Shown here piece after piece: positions 55,063-64,000 of a stretch of DNA of 64,000 bases. The stretch is from Roseibium sp. (GTDB taxonomy: Bacteria; Pseudomonadota; Alphaproteobacteria; Rhizobiales; Stappiaceae): positions 186,001 through 250,000 of the forward strand of contig JAEPML010000004.1 in NCBI GenBank assembly GCA_017643925.1, given 5' to 3'. Under the pieces are notes generated by a model. It made no database searches, was not told the DNA's origin, and saw nothing but the letters and a program-made list of their open reading frames with translations. The position numbers and the translations under genes are program-made. Each line of letters begins with the position of its first letter. Within the stretch, counting starts at the first letter, position 1.

Positions 55063-55731
55063 ATGACAGACGCTGGCAACACACCATCAAATGGCAATCT
55101 TCCGGACGCCAAATCCGGCAAGCACCGGGGACCTGTGCTGGAGTTCTGGTTCGAGTTTGCGTCGACCTACAGCTATCTGTCTGCGATGCGCATCGAGACG
55201 CTTGCGCAGGAAGCAAATGTCCAGCTGCTCTGGCGCCCTTTCCTGTTGGGTCCGATCTTCAAGAATCTCGGCTGGAACACGTCGCCCTTTAACCTGCAGC
55301 CCGCAAAAGGCATCTACATGTGGCGCGACATGGAGCGGCAATGCGAACAATTGGGGCTCCCGTTTTCCCAACCTATCCCTTTTCCCCAGAACAGCCTGCT
55401 TTCCGTTCGAGTTGCACACGCTGGACGCGGGCAGGACTGGATCGGAGACTTCGTCAGGGCGGTCTACATGGCACAATTCGGGCAGGGCAAAGACATTTCG
55501 GACGAAGCTCTGATGGCCGACCTGCTTCTGGAAGTCGGCGCCCCCGCACGTGACATTCTGGAGCAGGCAGCGTCACCGGAAAACAAGGCCGCGCTGCGGG
55601 AAACGGTCGGGCAGGCTGGAGAAAGAGGCATATTCGGCGCACCGAGTTTCGTGACGCCCGACGGAGAACTGTTCTGGGGAAACGACAGGCTGGAACCGGC
55701 TATTGACTGGGCTGTCAGAGCAACCCGATAG
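55063..55731 (+). CDS. 2-hydroxychromene-2-carboxylate isomerase family (DsbA-like) protein
   Basis: This 222-aa glutathione-S-transferase kappa/HCCA isomerase-like protein has EFWFEFASTYSYLSAMRIE at the start (the Ser of ASTYSY is the usual active site), WRPFLLGPIFKNLGWN, and a late GIFGAPSFVTPDGELFWGNDR. Many relatives act in aromatic breakdown; no such pathway is here. The ATG at 55063 is chosen as the nearest to the conserved core, since the upstream frame overlaps the PAP2 gene. Confidence 0.88.
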   Translation: MTDAGNTPSNGNLPDAKSGKHRGPVLEFWFEFASTYSYLSAMRIETLAQEANVQLLWRPFLLGPIFKNLGWNTSPFNLQPAKGIYMWRDMERQCEQLGLPFSQPIPFPQNSLLSVRVAHAGRGQDWIGDFVRAVYMAQFGQGKDISDEALMADLLLEVGAPARDILEQAASPENKAALRETVGQAGERGIFGAPSFVTPDGELFWGNDRLEPAIDWAVRATR

Positions 55732-55736
55732 ACTGG

Positions 55737-56900
55737 TCAGGTCTTCGCATCGATCGCCTTGCGCGCGAGTTCCAGTGCCTCGAAAAGCGCTGCCGGTGAC
55801 AAGGGTTTTGTCAGGGTCTCCAGAAATCCGGCCTGTGTGAGTTGCTTTTCGCTGACCGATTCCAGCGCAGCCGTAACCGCAATCAGCGGCAGATCGTCGG
55901 GTGCAAACAGTTTTCTGAGTTCAGCTGCCGTTTCAAGACCGCTCATGCCAGGCATGTTGAGATCCAGCAAAACGGCATCGAAAGTGGATTTTTGCACCAA
56001 TCCGATCGCCTGTTCGCCGGATTTTGCGATTTCCGACTCGACGCCGAAAGATTCCAGAAGAGCCGCGAGCAAACGGCAATTCGTATCGTTGTCGTCGACG
56101 ATCAGGACAAGCTCCGGCAACCGGCCGGCAAGATTGGAAATGCTTGCATCCGTCGAGGTTTTCTCGGGAAGCGCTGTTTCCATGCCTTCCGGTGCTGCAG
56201 GTATGTGCACGTCAAACCGGCTGCCGCCTGATGCTGGTTGTGCAAGCAGGAGACGGCCTCCCAGTTCATTGACGAGTTGTGCTGTCCCCCAAAGGCCGAG
56301 GCCTGCGCCCTCTGCGGTGTTGCGACCGTGCCGTCCCCGTACGAAGGGTCTGAACAATCTGGATTGCTCGTCGGGCTCGACCCCCGGGCCAGTGTCGGTC
56401 ACGGAAACGCAAATCCAGTTGGTCTGCTGGTCTGTTTTCGCCTCTGCGGCCTCCGGCTGAACCAGCTGCAGGGCAACTTCAATGCCACCAGTTGCGGTGT
56501 ATTTGACCGCGTTGTCCAGCAGGGAGGCGATCACGCGGCGCAATGCGCCTCCTTTATGCGTGACGTGGCTGCGAGTTGCCTCATCTATCGAGACTTCCAG
56601 TGACAAGCCCTTGGTCTCAGCCGCCACTTTGAAAAGGTCGGCGCTCTCGTCGACAATATCGGCAATACGGCTGTAAGCCGGTCCGGAAGGCGTACCGGGT
56701 TCGGCGGCAGACAGCAGTTCAGTGGTCATCTCCGTCAAGGCATCGATGGAACGTATCAGCGTCGAGAGCTGCTCGGCCTGAGCAACATCCAACGGTCCAT
56801 TGCCGATGAGTTCGGCTGTCAGGCGCATGGCGGATAGTGGCGTTCTCAGGTCATGGGCCAGAAGCGCCAGCTTGACACCGTCATCCACGGGATCTGCCAT
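55737..56900 (-). CDS. Sensorless hybrid histidine kinase with receiver
   Basis: This 387-aa soluble protein has a histidine kinase core and a receiver. The H-box is AHDLRTPLSAM (His16), with LLDNAVKYT (N-box), VTDTGPGVE (G1) and GAGLGLWG (G2), then a C-terminal receiver with VLIVDDND and the phospho-Asp near residue 313 in LLDLNMPGMSG. No transmembrane or sensor domain precedes the H-box. It probably takes signals from another protein. No response regulator with an output domain lies beside it. Confidence 0.9.
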   Translation of the reverse strand: MADPVDDGVKLALLAHDLRTPLSAMRLTAELIGNGPLDVAQAEQLSTLIRSIDALTEMTTELLSAAEPGTPSGPAYSRIADIVDESADLFKVAAETKGLSLEVSIDEATRSHVTHKGGALRRVIASLLDNAVKYTATGGIEVALQLVQPEAAEAKTDQQTNWICVSVTDTGPGVEPDEQSRLFRPFVRGRHGRNTAEGAGLGLWGTAQLVNELGGRLLLAQPASGGSRFDVHIPAAPEGMETALPEKTSTDASISNLAGRLPELVLIVDDNDTNCRLLAALLESFGVESEIAKSGEQAIGLVQKSTFDAVLLDLNMPGMSGLETAAELRKLFAPDDLPLIAVTAALESVSEKQLTQAGFLETLTKPLSPAALFEALELARKAIDAKT

Positions 56901-57090
56901 TCAGTCCGGTCCCTTCCTCATCACCCAGGCCTGCAGGGCTTGCCATACGCTTGCCGACAAGTCACCTTGCTCCCTTCCGTGATTAACCCGGCGGCTTGCC
57001 GCTGTCCATCCAACCCCGTTCCTGCCTGAAGAAAACCTGTTTCTTCATTGCGTCTTTCCCTGAAGCTCCGAAATTCGGCTGAACTCACAG

Positions 57091-58059
57091 ATGCTTGCTC
57101 AAACACTCTCGGTTGTCGCACCCGTTTTCGTTCTGATCGGGATCGGCTACGCGCTGGCAAGGCTCAACATACTGAACCTGGCGGTCAGCGAAGCACTTGG
57201 GCATTTCGTCTATGTCGTCGCCATTCCCGTTCTGATTTTCAGAACACTCATCAATGCCGACCTCTCGGGGGGGCTGCCGCTGTCTCTTTGGGCAAGTTAC
57301 TTCCTCGGCGTTGCGGTGGCATGGACGCTGGGTGCCCTGGTCATCCGCAAAGGGTTCGGACGCGATGCAAGGGCGGGAGCGATCGGCGGCATTTCGGCCG
57401 CCTTTGCCAACACGGTACTGGTTGGCATGCCGCTGAGCTTCGCCGTTTATGGAGACGAGGGTCTCGTCCCCGTTCTCCTGATCGTTTCGATCCACCTCGC
57501 CGTCATGACCGTTCTGATGGCCATTGCCATGGAACGGGCCGCAGCCATCGACCGAGGTGATCCAACGCCACCGCTCAAGCAGATGGTTACAGGCGCTGTC
57601 AAAAGCCTGTTCAAGAACCCGATCATTGTCACCATTGTCATCGCCTTTGCCTGGCGCCAGACAGGATTGGACCTGCCCGGCATTGCCGCGGATGTTCTGA
57701 GCCGCATTGCGTCCACGGCGCTTCCGCTCGCACTTCTTTCTCTCGGGATGAGCCTGGTCCTTTATGGCGTTCGCGGAAACATAGTCCCCGGGTTCCTGCT
57801 GAGCGTGATCAAGATCCTGATCATGCCCGCCGTCGTGTTCACGGCAAGCGTTTACCTGTTCCAGCTGCCCCCGCTTTGGGCGACTGCAGCCACCATAACC
57901 GCCGCTTGTCCGACGGGGATCAACGCCTACATTTTCGCCAATCGCTACGGCACCGGTCACGCGATGTCGGCAAACGCAATCACCATGACGACACTCGTCG
58001 CGATCGTTTCAACCAGTCTCTGGATCTGGTTTCTCGACGTCTGGTTTCAGGCGCTCTAG
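57091..58059 (+). CDS. AEC family transporter
   Basis: This 322-aa auxin-efflux-carrier-type transporter has ten helices in two inverted halves. Typical stretches are LIGIGYALARLN, ISAAFANTVLVGMPLS, and a late PTGINAYIFANRYG. Bacterial members carry malonate, malate or other organic acids. Its stop overlaps the stop of gluQRS by 4 bp tail to tail. It is a single gene; the substrate is unknown. Confidence 0.9.
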   Translation: MLAQTLSVVAPVFVLIGIGYALARLNILNLAVSEALGHFVYVVAIPVLIFRTLINADLSGGLPLSLWASYFLGVAVAWTLGALVIRKGFGRDARAGAIGGISAAFANTVLVGMPLSFAVYGDEGLVPVLLIVSIHLAVMTVLMAIAMERAAAIDRGDPTPPLKQMVTGAVKSLFKNPIIVTIVIAFAWRQTGLDLPGIAADVLSRIASTALPLALLSLGMSLVLYGVRGNIVPGFLLSVIKILIMPAVVFTASVYLFQLPPLWATAATITAACPTGINAYIFANRYGTGHAMSANAITMTTLVAIVSTSLWIWFLDVWFQAL

Positions 58060-58940
58060 AGCTCGATGAGGCGCCGCAATTCCGCGTGCGTGATGCCTGT
58101 TTCCCGCAAGGATCTCAGGCTCGTGTCCTGGCTGGATTTGGACAATTTGCGGCCGTCTTCACCGAGAATGAGCCGATGATGCCTGTAAACCGGCGCGGGC
58201 AAGTCCAGCACCTCCTGCAGCAAACGATGCACGCTGGTCGCGTGATAGAGATCCTTTCCACGCAGCACATCAGTGATCCCCTGCCGTGCGTCGTCGACCA
58301 CAACGGACAGGTGGTAGCTCGTCGGCGTATCCTTGCGCGCCAGCACGACATCCCCCCACGCAGCAGCGTCCGCAGTGACCTCATGTGGCGGATTGAAGAG
58401 CGACGCCCCTTCCGCGCCGGCTTCCTGCCAGGAAAGTGGCGCGTCCAGTTGTGCAAGAGCCTTTGCCATGTCGAGACGCAGGGCGAAAGGGGCATCGCTC
58501 TGCGCCCTGGCCCTGAGTTCCGCCTCGTCCAGGACAGCCTGGTCGCCAGGATAGACCGGTGCGCCATCCGGATCCCGCGGCCAGCTCTTTCCATCGGCCT
58601 CTTGGTCCGCAACATACGCCTTGATCTCGGCCCGTGTCAGATAGGCGGGATAGACCAGCCCAAGATCCTGGAGCTTCTCAAGCGCGGCACGGTACTGCGG
58701 AAATGCTTCGGACTGGCGCAGATAGGGTGGCTCCAGGGGCAAACCCAGCCAGTCGAGATCTTCAAACATCTCCCGTTCGAGATCGGGCGTGCAACGCGCC
58801 TGGTCGATGTCTTCAACGCGCACCAGGAACCGGCCTTTCAGTGCAACCGCCGCCCGGGCATTCAAAAGCGCCGACAGGGCATGTCCCAAATGCAGGTGTC
58901 CGTTGGGAGAAGGCGCAAATCGGAACAGGGGGCTGGTCAT
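58056..58940 (-). CDS. gluQ: Glutamyl-Q tRNA(Asp) synthetase
   Basis: This 294-aa truncated glutamyl-tRNA synthetase attaches glutamate to queuosine in the anticodon of tRNA-Asp. HLHLGH and KLSKSSQ are the class I signature motifs, in the short form without an anticodon domain. The zinc cysteines of the E. coli enzyme are missing: YPAYLTRAEIKAY stands in their place. The ATG at 58940 begins the conserved region. It links functionally with the queC-F genes at 14.9-17.2 kb. Confidence 0.93.
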   Translation of the reverse strand: MTSPLFRFAPSPNGHLHLGHALSALLNARAAVALKGRFLVRVEDIDQARCTPDLEREMFEDLDWLGLPLEPPYLRQSEAFPQYRAALEKLQDLGLVYPAYLTRAEIKAYVADQEADGKSWPRDPDGAPVYPGDQAVLDEAELRARAQSDAPFALRLDMAKALAQLDAPLSWQEAGAEGASLFNPPHEVTADAAAWGDVVLARKDTPTSYHLSVVVDDARQGITDVLRGKDLYHATSVHRLLQEVLDLPAPVYRHHRLILGEDGRKLSKSSQDTSLRSLRETGITHAELRRLIEL

Positions 58941-59041
58941 CAGGCTACCGATACCGGGTTGACGAAGCGGCAAACATTCATTCAAGACCTACCTATCATC
59001 TCGTGCCCACCATGCAAGCTGCCAGCTCACACACAGGTTCC

Positions 59042-59683
59042 ATGAAACCCATTGCCACTGATGAAGACATCCAAGCCGGTCTGAGGAAACTGATTTCATC
59101 CGATCCGCGCCTGGCCGACATTGCAAGAGTTGCCGGACCGATCCCCCTGCGACGGCGAAACGCCGATTTCGAAGGCCTTGCCCAGATCATCACCGGCCAA
59201 CAGGTTTCCGTTGCCAGCGCGGCGGCGATTTTTGCACGCCTCCAAAGCCTTGCTTCCCCCCTGACATCGGACAATATCAGGCGTTTCACAGACGAGGATC
59301 TCGCCGGGGCCGGTCTTTCGCGTCCCAAGATACGAACCCTGCGGGCGGTCTGCGAGGCTTGTCACGGTGGGCTCGATCTCGCGCGGCTCGCCGAGGCCCC
59401 CGCCGAGGAAGCCAATGCCCGACTGTGCGAAATCAAGGGAATCGGCCGCTGGACATCGGATATTTTCCTTCTCTTTTGCGCAGGCCATCCAGACATTTTC
59501 CCAAGCGGAGATCTCGCACTGCAAGTCGCCGTAGCAAATGCGCTTGGGCTGGATGAAAGACCCTCCCAAAAGGAACTCGACAATATCGTGGAAGGCTGGG
59601 CACCACATCGGGCGGTTGCCGCAAGGCTGTTCTGGGCCTGGTACCGGGTGCAAAAGCAGGGCAAGGAAACACTGCCGGTCTGA
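59042..59683 (+). CDS. DNA-3-methyladenine glycosylase II (AlkA-like)
   Basis: This 213-aa base-excision DNA glycosylase has a helix-hairpin-helix motif CEIKGIGRWTSDIFLLF (about residues 137-153) followed by the catalytic Asp in PSGDLALQ. Upstream sits AQIITGQQVSVASAAAIF, typical of the short AlkA type. It removes alkylated bases. The ATG at 59042 is listed; an in-frame ATG at 59012 adds ten residues. Confidence 0.92.
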   Translation: MKPIATDEDIQAGLRKLISSDPRLADIARVAGPIPLRRRNADFEGLAQIITGQQVSVASAAAIFARLQSLASPLTSDNIRRFTDEDLAGAGLSRPKIRTLRAVCEACHGGLDLARLAEAPAEEANARLCEIKGIGRWTSDIFLLFCAGHPDIFPSGDLALQVAVANALGLDERPSQKELDNIVEGWAPHRAVAARLFWAWYRVQKQGKETLPV

Positions 59684-59689
59684 TGCCCG

Positions 59690-60463
59690 CTAGCGGCCGG
59701 ACATGTTCGCGACCGTTCTGAGCAGCAGATCGATATCCTGGGGTCTCGACAATCTGTGATCCCCGTCCGGTACAAGCGAATAGGTGACATCGTCCTGCGG
59801 GAGCGCCTCAACCAGCCTTTGCGCGTGGCTCGCCGGAACGTCAGGATCCTCAGCGCCCTGCAGGATCGCCACTGGCGCGCCGACGTGGAGGGGATCGCCG
59901 AACAACAAATGATTGCGTCCGTCTTCAATCAGTTCGCGTGTGATGACATAGGGCTCATCATCATAGTCCGAAGGCTGCGACCAACGGCCATGTGTCATGA
60001 TGGTCTCACGGATCTCGTCCGTGAACCGCTGCTTCCACATGAGTTCTTCGGTAAAGTCGACCGCAGGCGCAATCAGCACGAGACCCTTGATCTTGCCGGT
60101 TTCCTTGCGGGCAAGGGCGAGAAGCAGGGAAATCCACCCTCCCATGGATGACCCGACAAGTATCGTGTCTTCGGTGCAAAAACGATCAAAGACGGCCTCG
60201 GCATCTTCCAGCCAGTCGGAGACACAACCTTCCTCGAAAGCACCGCCCGACCGGCCATGTCCGGAATAGTCGAAGCGAACGACGTGCTGTCCGCTTGTCC
60301 TTCCGAAATTTGAAAGCGCCTCCGCCTTGCTGCCAGCCATGTCGGACTTGAAACCCGACAACCAAAGCAATGTCGGTTGCCGGCCGGGATCTTCCAGGAT
60401 CGCGATCTGACGGATTTTGCCGTTTTTTCCCACCGGGATGAATTGCGGTTCCGGATCACCCAT
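59690..60463 (-). CDS. Alpha/beta hydrolase
   Basis: This 257-aa alpha/beta-hydrolase has the nucleophile elbow GSSMGG (Ser), preceded by RFDYSGHGRSGG, then the acid in the EDPDVPASHA region and the final His in PDGDHRLS. It resembles the palmitoyl-thioesterase-like or BD-FAE-like cytosolic esterases. The substrate is unknown. The ATG at 60463 follows an ACGAGAG stretch. It converges with the AlkA-like gene, ending 6 bp after it. Confidence 0.88.
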   Translation of the reverse strand: MGDPEPQFIPVGKNGKIRQIAILEDPGRQPTLLWLSGFKSDMAGSKAEALSNFGRTSGQHVVRFDYSGHGRSGGAFEEGCVSDWLEDAEAVFDRFCTEDTILVGSSMGGWISLLLALARKETGKIKGLVLIAPAVDFTEELMWKQRFTDEIRETIMTHGRWSQPSDYDDEPYVITRELIEDGRNHLLFGDPLHVGAPVAILQGAEDPDVPASHAQRLVEALPQDDVTYSLVPDGDHRLSRPQDIDLLLRTVANMSGR

Positions 60464-60546
60464 ATTATGGCTCTCGTTCTGATACTTTTTCCAAACCAGC
60501 CATTTGGCACAGCTGTCTCGCGTTGAAAAGATCCCGGAGGATCCCC

Positions 60547-61746
60547 TTGGTTCAACTGCCACCTCAAACAACCATCCTTCAAGTCATTCCTGACCTGAAT
60601 TCGGGTGGGGCGGAACGCACGACACTTGACGTCGCGCGTGCGGTTGTCGAGTCCGGAGGGAAAGCGCTTGTCGTCAGTCAGGGTGGCCAGATGGTCAGGG
60701 AACTTCAGGAACTCGGCGCACAGCACATCACCCTGCCGGTGAAATCCAAGAACCCCCTGACAATCTGGAAGAACACCGGCCGGTTGGCAGACCTCATCGA
60801 AGAGCACGATGTCAGCCTTATCCATGCACGCAGCCGCGCACCTGCCTGGTCGTCCCTTTGGGCATCACGGCGGAGCCATATCCCCTTCGTCACCACCTAT
60901 CACGGCACCTACAACCAAGCCAATGCGCTGAAATCATTTTATAATTCCGTCATGGCACGCGGCGACGCCGTGATCGCCAATTCCAGGTTCATCGCCGGCC
61001 TCATCAAGGAACGCCACGGCTTTGCCGCAGACCGGATCACAGTGATTCAGCGTGGCTCTGACCTGAAGGGCCTTGATCCGGACAATGTCAGCGCCTTGCG
61101 ACAACAGGCCCTCAAGGACAGTTGGGGCGTCCCGAACGGGCATCCGATCGTGTTGAACATGGCGCGCCTGACAGCCTGGAAAGGCCAGAAGGTCGTGATT
61201 GAAGCCATGGCGCTGCTCAAGGAAAAGGGCCGGCAGGAACCGATAGCCATTCTGGCGGGAGATGCCCAGGGGCGTGACGGATACACGGCCGAGCTGAAAA
61301 AGCTCATCGCCGATCATGGCCTGCAAGGCCACGTCCGGCTGGTCGGACACTGTTCCGACGTGCCCGCAGCCCTCGCCCTGTCGGAAATCGCCGTTGTTGC
61401 GTCGATCGAACCGGAAGCCTTTGGCCGCGCCGCTGTCGAGGCCCAGGCAGCGAGCGTCCCGGTGATCGTTTCGGATCTCGGCGCCGTCCCGGAAACCGTC
61501 CTGGCGCCACCGGAAGTCAAAGATGTCGAGCGCACCGGTTGGCGTGTGCCTCCCGGCGACGCTCAGGCGCTGGCAAGCGCGATCGAAAGTGCCCTGCAAC
61601 AGGAGCCCGAGGCCAGAAAGCAACTGACGGACAGGGCGCGAGACCATGTCCGTCAGAATTTCAGCGTCGAAACAATGTGCAACAAGACGCTTGAGGTCTA
61701 TGACCGCTTGTTGAGCAAAGGCGTCCCCGAGCAGAACGCTGCCTAG
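60547..61746 (+). CDS. Glycosyltransferase family 4
   Basis: This 399-aa GT4 enzyme has an N-terminal domain starting [18 protein letters not shown], and a C-terminal nucleotide-sugar domain with [19 protein letters not shown], and the [14 protein letters not shown] motif carrying the catalytic-site Glu pair. It probably builds lipopolysaccharide or exopolysaccharide; no other sugar-transfer genes lie nearby. The start is a TTG at 60547 with GGAGGA 5 nt upstream. It overlaps the chemoreceptor tail by 4 bp. Confidence 0.92.
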   Translation: MVQLPPQTTILQVIPDLNSGGAERTTLDVARAVVESGGKALVVSQGGQMVRELQELGAQHITLPVKSKNPLTIWKNTGRLADLIEEHDVSLIHARSRAPAWSSLWASRRSHIPFVTTYHGTYNQANALKSFYNSVMARGDAVIANSRFIAGLIKERHGFAADRITVIQRGSDLKGLDPDNVSALRQQALKDSWGVPNGHPIVLNMARLTAWKGQKVVIEAMALLKEKGRQEPIAILAGDAQGRDGYTAELKKLIADHGLQGHVRLVGHCSDVPAALALSEIAVVASIEPEAFGRAAVEAQAASVPVIVSDLGAVPETVLAPPEVKDVERTGWRVPPGDAQALASAIESALQQEPEARKQLTDRARDHVRQNFSVETMCNKTLEVYDRLLSKGVPEQNAA

Positions 61747-63707
61747 GCAGCGCGGATCTGCTCCAGGAAGCGGCCGACTTCGTCACGCAAGAGGCCGGAC
61801 TGCTGTGTGAGCTCGTCAATGCTGGACTGGACCTGGCGGGTCGCGTCACTGGCGTCGACCGACGCGTCCTTGACGACCTTGATGCTCTCCGACACGTCAC
61901 GGGTGCCGTCAGCCGCCTGGGAAACGTTTTCCGCAACGCTCTGTGTCGTCGCACCCTGTTCCTCCATGGCTGATGCAATGGCGGTCGAGGAATGCTCGAG
62001 ATCGCGGATCACGTCTCCGATCTTGCCGATGGAGCCGACGGCAGTCTTGGTCTCCGCCTGAATGCCCGTCACCAGCTCGGAAATGCTTTCCGTTGCCTTG
62101 GCCGTTTCACTTGCCAGGGCCTTCACTTCGCTGGCAACGACGGCAAAACCCTTGCCGGCTTCCCCGGCGCGGGCCGACTCGATCGTTGCGTTCAGCGCCA
62201 GGAGATTGGTCTGTTCGGCGATATCGGAGATCATGGAGACCACCTCGCCGATCTTGTCCGCCATGTTGGCAAGCGTGTCCATCTGGCCTGCGGTCTGGGA
62301 CACGTCTTCAGCAGCGCTGCGTGAGGCTTCGGATGCCCGAATGACCTGCTCGTTGATTTCGCTGATCGATGCGGTCATCTCCTCGGCCGCAGAGGCCACG
62401 ACACTGACATTCTCGGTGGTCTGGGCCGACGCTTCCGCGGCGGTTTCGGCACGCGCACTCGTGTTCTGGGAAACGCGAGACATCGTTGCGGCACTCTGGT
62501 CGAGGCTTGATGCGGTCTCGGCAACACGTTCGACGATAGCCCCGACCGAGGCATCAAACTGGTTCGCCAGGTCTTGCATCATCGACCGTTTTTCTTCTTC
62601 CGCACGCGCTGCCTGATCCTTCTGCTCGTCTTCGAGCTGACGCGTCCGGACGGCATTGTTGCGGAACACTTCGACGTTTCCAGCCATGCGACCGATTTCA
62701 TTCTTGCGATCGGTGTAACGTACATCGATATCGATGTTCCCGTCGGCCAACTCACCCATGGTGGCGGTCAGATCGCGGATCGGCCCCGTAATACTGCGTC
62801 CGATGACCCAGCCAAGCCCGACAGCCAGAACAAGGGCGACGAAGGAAACGATCAGGTAGACATTGCTGGCATTCTGCTCCGCGACATGAAGCGCTTCACT
62901 CGCCGCGTCCTTGCCAGAATGTGCCGTTTCCGACATTGAAGCCAGCTGCGGCTGGATCTGCGCGTAAATCTCATCGAGCTGGGCCTGATCCTGTTTGATC
63001 AGCAGCGCGCTGTCCGCATATTGCTTGAATGCGGCCTGATAGGTGTCGAGCAACTTGCTGATGTCCGATTGCTCGCCCTTGCTCAGGTCGCTGTCGGCCA
63101 GCAGCTTGGCAAACTCCTCGCGGCGCTTGTCGATCCGGCCGATATATTTGTCCTGGCCGCGCAGCATGAAGTCCTTTTCGTGCCGGCGCATCATCAGCAT
63201 CTTGACGGTCATTGCGTCGAGATTGGCAGCCTTGAGCTTTTCTTCAACGTTGTGAACCGCTTTGCGCAACGCGCCCTGAAGACCCTGTTTTTCATCAAGG
63301 CCCATGGTTGTCATGTTGCCCGCAAGCCTGTCGAAGGTGTTCTTGTGGGAATTGACGGCGTTTTCCAGGGTTTCGACACCACTCGCGAGCGCTGCCGCCT
63401 GCGGGATCGCCATGACGGCGTCCAGGCTTTCAAGCGCTGCGGAATATTCTGCTGCATAGGTCTCGGCCTGAGCCGGATCCTTTGTCAGCATGAAATCTTT
63501 CTGAATGCGCTGCAGGCTCTGACTGTGCGCCTGAACCTGGGAAACATGATAATCAAGGCTGGAATACTGGTCCAGATTCTCGATTTCCGCAGACATGTAT
63601 CTTTGGTTGTAAAGCGCGGTGCCCAACAGGACACCGATGGCGGCAATCGCAATACCGGATAAACCGCCCACTCGTGCGGCAATCGGAAGGTCGGTAAAAA
63701 ACTTCAT
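61743..63707 (-). CDS. Methyl-accepting chemotaxis protein with HBM-type sensor
   Basis: This 654-aa chemoreceptor has an N-terminal transmembrane helix (about residues 10-34), a long helical periplasmic sensor (about 40-285) of the helical bimodular type ([20 protein letters not shown] at its centre), a second helix ([19 protein letters not shown]), HAMP, and a signalling hairpin with [24 protein letters not shown] receptors sense organic acids in relatives. No che genes are near. Confidence 0.93.
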   Translation of the reverse strand: MKFFTDLPIAARVGGLSGIAIAAIGVLLGTALYNQRYMSAEIENLDQYSSLDYHVSQVQAHSQSLQRIQKDFMLTKDPAQAETYAAEYSAALESLDAVMAIPQAAALASGVETLENAVNSHKNTFDRLAGNMTTMGLDEKQGLQGALRKAVHNVEEKLKAANLDAMTVKMLMMRRHEKDFMLRGQDKYIGRIDKRREEFAKLLADSDLSKGEQSDISKLLDTYQAAFKQYADSALLIKQDQAQLDEIYAQIQPQLASMSETAHSGKDAASEALHVAEQNASNVYLIVSFVALVLAVGLGWVIGRSITGPIRDLTATMGELADGNIDIDVRYTDRKNEIGRMAGNVEVFRNNAVRTRQLEDEQKDQAARAEEEKRSMMQDLANQFDASVGAIVERVAETASSLDQSAATMSRVSQNTSARAETAAEASAQTTENVSVVASAAEEMTASISEINEQVIRASEASRSAAEDVSQTAGQMDTLANMADKIGEVVSMISDIAEQTNLLALNATIESARAGEAGKGFAVVASEVKALASETAKATESISELVTGIQAETKTAVGSIGKIGDVIRDLEHSSTAIASAMEEQGATTQSVAENVSQAADGTRDVSESIKVVKDASVDASDATRQVQSSIDELTQQSGLLRDEVGRFLEQIRAA

Positions 63708-64000
63708 TGTGATCTCTGTTTTTGCTTTATGGGGCCATTCGCTGGACGCGATTATTTTTCGAGATCAGGAGAGGCAATTCGGCTTAACAAAACTTTACGC
63801 AAGACTGCCAAAACACCTAAAATTTTAGAAAAACGGCCCTTGCGTCACAATACTTTCGACCAACCTCAAAATCTGGCCTGTAACTATTGCCAAGTCACCA
63901 ATGCGTTACGCAATAATTCGCGAATTATCGAAATGAATTCTTGCAATCATGGGCCGATTTTCTTTAAAAACACAACCTTGAATCGAATTTTTCGACCTTT
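63708..64000. other. AT-rich region upstream of the chemoreceptor
   Basis: There is no gene in these 293 bp. The region is notably AT-rich and carries a perfect 16-bp palindrome, ATAATTCG (63913-63920) and CGAATTAT (63921-63928), about 205 bp upstream of the ATG. It may hold the promoter of the chemoreceptor gene. Confidence 0.45.

Overview
The window is a chromosomal segment of an alphaproteobacterium. Codon use is GC-rich throughout, and the gene families and neighbourhoods (divergent acnA, ccmABCDG followed by a DUF1223 gene, a bdhA-patatin pair, a CbiX-type chelatase with a histidine tail, a glnK-amtB unit) fit the Hyphomicrobiales, most likely a marine Stappiaceae such as Roseibium/Labrenzia. 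The genus is inference from family resemblance. No integrase, transposase, plasmid gene, rRNA or CRISPR array was seen. The only RNA gene found is tRNA-Gly(GCC).

Layout. 0-6.2 kb: the end of a Gfo/Idh/MocA oxidoreductase, tRNA-Gly, a prolyl-tRNA editing protein, a thioredoxin-TPR protein, a Lon-substrate-domain protein, Trm112-like, YggT, a MipA/OmpV outer-membrane protein and a secreted pentapeptide-repeat protein. 6.6-14.7 kb: patatin and bdhA, two paralogous membrane proteins, ispG, pdxY, a DUF429 gene, and a TetR unit with a clear operator. 14.9-18.9 kb: queC-queD-queE-queF (preQ0 and preQ1 synthesis for queuosine), cbiX, and two tandem copies of a 162-bp palindromic repeat. 18.9-26.1 kb: a secreted protein, a VOC protein, and divergent acnA and acnB with candidate FadR-type operators between them.

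26.3-38.3 kb is the most unusual part. A tightly coupled operon (DUF4129, DUF4350, MoxR ATPase, DUF58, SpoIIM-like, RDD) is followed by six tandem paralogous multi-pass membrane proteins in one orientation, with a perfect inverted repeat ahead of the first and a terminator after the last. A chemoreceptor gene follows. In many rhizobia acnA lies directly beside ccmA; here about 17.6 kb containing acnB, the MoxR operon, the array and the chemoreceptor lies between them, so this looks like a lineage-specific block.

40.4-47 kb: ccmABCDG (haem delivery and thiol reduction for cytochrome c), DUF1223, a cation efflux protein, an orphan UgpE-like permease and a HAD phosphatase. 47-50.5 kb: two ammonium transporter units, amt and glnK-amtB, each with a sigma-54-like promoter, pointing to nitrogen control. 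50.9-64 kb: mixed housekeeping genes, including DUF924, a periplasmic binding protein, TusA-like, pterin carbinolamine dehydratase, a low-molecular-weight phosphatase, PAP2, HCCA isomerase-like, a sensorless histidine kinase with receiver, an AEC transporter, GluQRS (which acts on the queuosine-type tRNA base that the que genes help make), AlkA-like glycosylase, a hydrolase, a GT4 glycosyltransferase and an HBM-type chemoreceptor.
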